Positions 5,811 through 6,869 of a stretch of 6,869 nt of DNA are shown here, piece by piece. The DNA lies in the NCBI GenBank assembly GCA_913064925.1, contig CAJYBN010000152.1, forward strand, positions 1 through 6,869. Reading direction: 5' to 3'. This DNA is from an uncultured Peptococcaceae bacterium. Lineage in GTDB: Bacteria > Bacillota > Desulfotomaculia > Desulfotomaculales > Desulfallaceae. A model generated the notes under the pieces. That model was not told the origin of the DNA, did not search any database, and saw only the letters and a list, made by a program, of their open reading frames with translations. The stretch's first letter is position 1. Each line of letters opens with the position of its first letter. The position numbers were made by a program, and so were the translations under genes.

Positions 5811-5840
5811 AGTATCCCCAACCTTTACTCTAGTTGTCAA
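5811..5840 (-). promoter_or_regulatory. Sigma-A-type promoter of the HD-GYP operon
   Basis: On the - strand a perfect -35 TTGACA (5840-5835) is followed after 18 bp by GATACT (5816-5811), a 4/6 match to TATAAT. Transcription would start near 5804, only a few bases before the SD at 5799-5794, giving a very short leader. A small inverted repeat, TCAA-N5-TTGA, overlaps the -35 box (5837-5849 on the + strand) and could be an operator. Confidence 0.6.
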
Positions 5841-5899
5841 AATAATTGATTAAACGGAACGGTTTGGGAATTTTTAACTTAGCATTTTACAAAATATTT

Positions 5900-5927
5900 T
5901 TGAAAAATACTACTCAAAGTATATAAA
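5900..5927 (+). promoter_or_regulatory. Possible + strand promoter
   Basis: TTGAAA (5900-5905) and TATAAA (5922-5927) are each 5/6 matches to the sigma-A boxes with a 16-bp spacer. If used, transcription would start about 270 bp before the acetyltransferase, leaving a long leader. In sequence this AT-rich, such matches arise easily by chance. Confidence 0.3.
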
Positions 5928-6084
5928 ATTTGAGATAATAGAATTTTAGACATTATATCATGGCCATTAGTTCTTATCAAGGTATATTTTACCAATTGCA
6001 AAAAATTTTAGTCGATTTTTTATTTAATAGCATTTCCCTGGTTACTTTTTCTTTTTTTTATCTCTTAATAAAACGAGGAAAAAA

Positions 6085-6147
6085 ATGATTTATACAGAAA
6101 AATACATTGGTACTATTATAACACCGAGAAACAAACCTATTATTTGA
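6085..6147 (+). CDS. Doubtful 20-codon mini-ORF upstream of the acetyltransferase
   Basis: ATG at 6085 is preceded by GAGG at 6-bp spacing and followed by 20 codons to TGA (6145-6147). The peptide begins MIYTEKY and ends NKPII and has no recognisable motif. The SD is the only support, and purine runs are common in such sequence. It could be a leader peptide for the downstream gene, since its stop lies at the foot of an AT hairpin, or nothing. Confidence 0.15.
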   Translation: MIYTEKYIGTIITPRNKPII

Positions 6148-6172
6148 AATTTTAAAATTTTTTCCAAATAAT
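6139..6172 (+). repeat. AT-rich inverted repeat before the acetyltransferase
   Basis: ATTATTTG (6139-6146) and CAAATAAT (6165-6172) are perfect 8-bp complements around an 18-bp A/T-rich centre. They end 30 bp before the start codon. As RNA the stem would be weak, with one G-C pair and a possible three extra A-U pairs past a bulged C. It may be regulatory or incidental. Confidence 0.25.
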
Positions 6173-6202
6173 CAAACATAATACATGAAAGCGTGACATT
6201 CT

Positions 6203-6742
6203 ATGATAAAGTTCGGCAAAATAATACTTGTTCCGCTGGAAGAAACGAACCTGGAACTTATTTGGAAATGGAGAAATGATCCTGAAGTTGCGGCAACGCT
6301 GGTCAATGTACACGAATCTCGAGAAATAATAAAAAAATGGTATGAAACGGTTAAATTTAATCAGAGTGAGCGCAACTTTTTAATTATTGATTCAGCTTCG
6401 GGGAAATCCATTGGCCATACGGGATTGGCCAAAATAGATTTTGTCAACAGAAACGCAGAACTTTTTGTCATTATTGGGGAAAAGAATTATTGGAACCAAG
6501 CGTTTGGCAGGGATACCGTAAACGCCTTGCTTCGTTATGGCTTTCACGAACTTAACTTGCAAAGAATTTACCTTGATACTGTGCAATATAACGAAAAAGC
6601 AATAAAATGTTACCAGGCGTGCGGTTTTGTTGAGGAAGGACTTTTAAGAAAAGCCAGGTACAAAAACGGCGCGTACCACGACGTTATCATTATGGGCATT
6701 TTACGGGATGAGTGGGAAAATAAATTTAAAACCCGAGTTTAG
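6203..6742 (+). CDS. GNAT family N-acetyltransferase, RimJ/RimL type
   Basis: This 179-residue protein has the usual length and layout of the RimJ/RimL/SpeG-like (Acetyltransf_3) GNAT group. It has an N-terminal LVPLEETNLELIWKWRNDPEV region (9-29), then central strands around GHTGLAKIDFVNRNAELFVIIG (71-92). The acetyl-CoA motif A region is YWNQAFGRDTVNALLRYGF (96-114), and motif B includes LQRIYLDTVQYNEKAIKCYQ (119-138) and CGFVEEGLLR (140-149). It ends with the HDVIIMGILRDEW strand (159-171). Family members move acetyl from acetyl-CoA to an amine such as a ribosomal-protein N-terminus, a polyamine or an amino sugar; the substrate cannot be read from the sequence. In motif A the first glycine of the usual Q/R-x-x-G-x-G/A pattern is kept (G102), but the third position is Asp104. 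The SD is poor (AAAGCGTG region), so translation may be weak. Its codons are AT-rich compared with the left half of the window. Confidence 0.85.
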   Translation: MIKFGKIILVPLEETNLELIWKWRNDPEVAATLVNVHESREIIKKWYETVKFNQSERNFLIIDSASGKSIGHTGLAKIDFVNRNAELFVIIGEKNYWNQAFGRDTVNALLRYGFHELNLQRIYLDTVQYNEKAIKCYQACGFVEEGLLRKARYKNGAYHDVIIMGILRDEWENKFKTRV

Positions 6743-6869
6743 CGACATAATTTACCAACCGCATCTGTATCAAGGATCCTGAGGTTCAATTCGTAAAATT
6801 GTAGTCCCGAATATAAATAATCAGCCTCTAAAAGCCGCGTGATAATTGACTTAATACCGCATCAAATAT
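6743..6869. other. 3' flanking sequence with no gene seen
   Basis: No open frame with an SD, terminator or RNA gene was found in the last 127 bp. There is no strong hairpin after the acetyltransferase stop. TTGACT at 6846-6851 could be a -35 box of a gene beyond the window edge, but its -10 would lie outside. Confidence 0.4.

Larger units (their letters stand above)
5841..6202. other. AT-rich intergenic region, about 360 bp
   Basis: This gap between the divergent HD-GYP and acetyltransferase genes is strongly AT-rich: 10 of 60 bases are G or C at 5881-5940, and 12 of 60 at 6001-6060. It holds a possible + strand promoter (5900-5927), a T-rich run (6046-6061) without an obvious hairpin before it, a doubtful 20-codon frame (6085-6147) and an AT hairpin (6139-6172). 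No RNA gene or riboswitch was recognised. No insertion-sequence ends or target duplications were seen. Confidence 0.6.

Noticed and set aside
6783..6792. GGTTCAATTC, resembling the T-loop of a tRNA
   Set aside because: The flanking bases do not form a T-stem (TGAGG against CGTAA), and no acceptor, D or anticodon arm is present.

Overview
The window looks like a chromosomal segment of an anaerobic, spore-forming-type Firmicute, most like the Desulfotomaculum/Pelotomaculum (Peptococcaceae) group. The grounds are an HdrD-like iron-sulfur protein, a Crp/Fnr regulator, a membrane HD-GYP protein paired with a DUF5317 protein, strong Shine-Dalgarno (SD) sequences and sigma-A-like promoters. The taxonomic guess rests on recognising protein families, not on a search. 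No rRNA, tRNA, CRISPR array, insertion sequence or phage gene is visible.

Left part (1-1457): the 3' end of a CBS-domain gene on the + strand converges, 7 bp apart, on a complete RMD1/YagE (DUF155) family gene on the - strand. A 213-bp spacer then separates that gene from the divergent iron-sulfur gene.

Middle part (1458-3847): three + strand genes lie in a row: a soluble protein with two 4Fe-4S clusters and two CCG domains (HdrD type), a 91-residue winged-helix protein, and a Crp/Fnr-family regulator. They do not form one operon. A strong intrinsic terminator follows each of the first two, and the regulator has its own extended -10 promoter directly behind the second terminator. Two regulators next to a redox protein suggest a redox or energy-metabolism control cluster, but this is inference.

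Right part (3820-5840, - strand): a promoter with a perfect TTGACA -35 box drives an HD-GYP cyclic-di-GMP phosphodiesterase with a multi-pass membrane N-terminus. It is followed with zero spacing by a DUF5317 membrane protein, then by a probable 24-residue hydrophobic peptide that has its own SD, and then by a hairpin whose U-tract faces this strand. The tiny peptide gene is the most interesting undescribed item. The promoter and SD also show that the HD-GYP start is probably TTG at 5785, not the longer open frame from 5821.

Far right (5841-6869): a very AT-rich spacer of about 360 bp (17-20% GC in two counted stretches, against 48-63% in counted stretches of the iron-sulfur gene) leads to a RimJ/RimL-type GNAT acetyltransferase gene. 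The last 127 bp show no gene. The composition shift suggests a local insertion or a different evolutionary history for this end.
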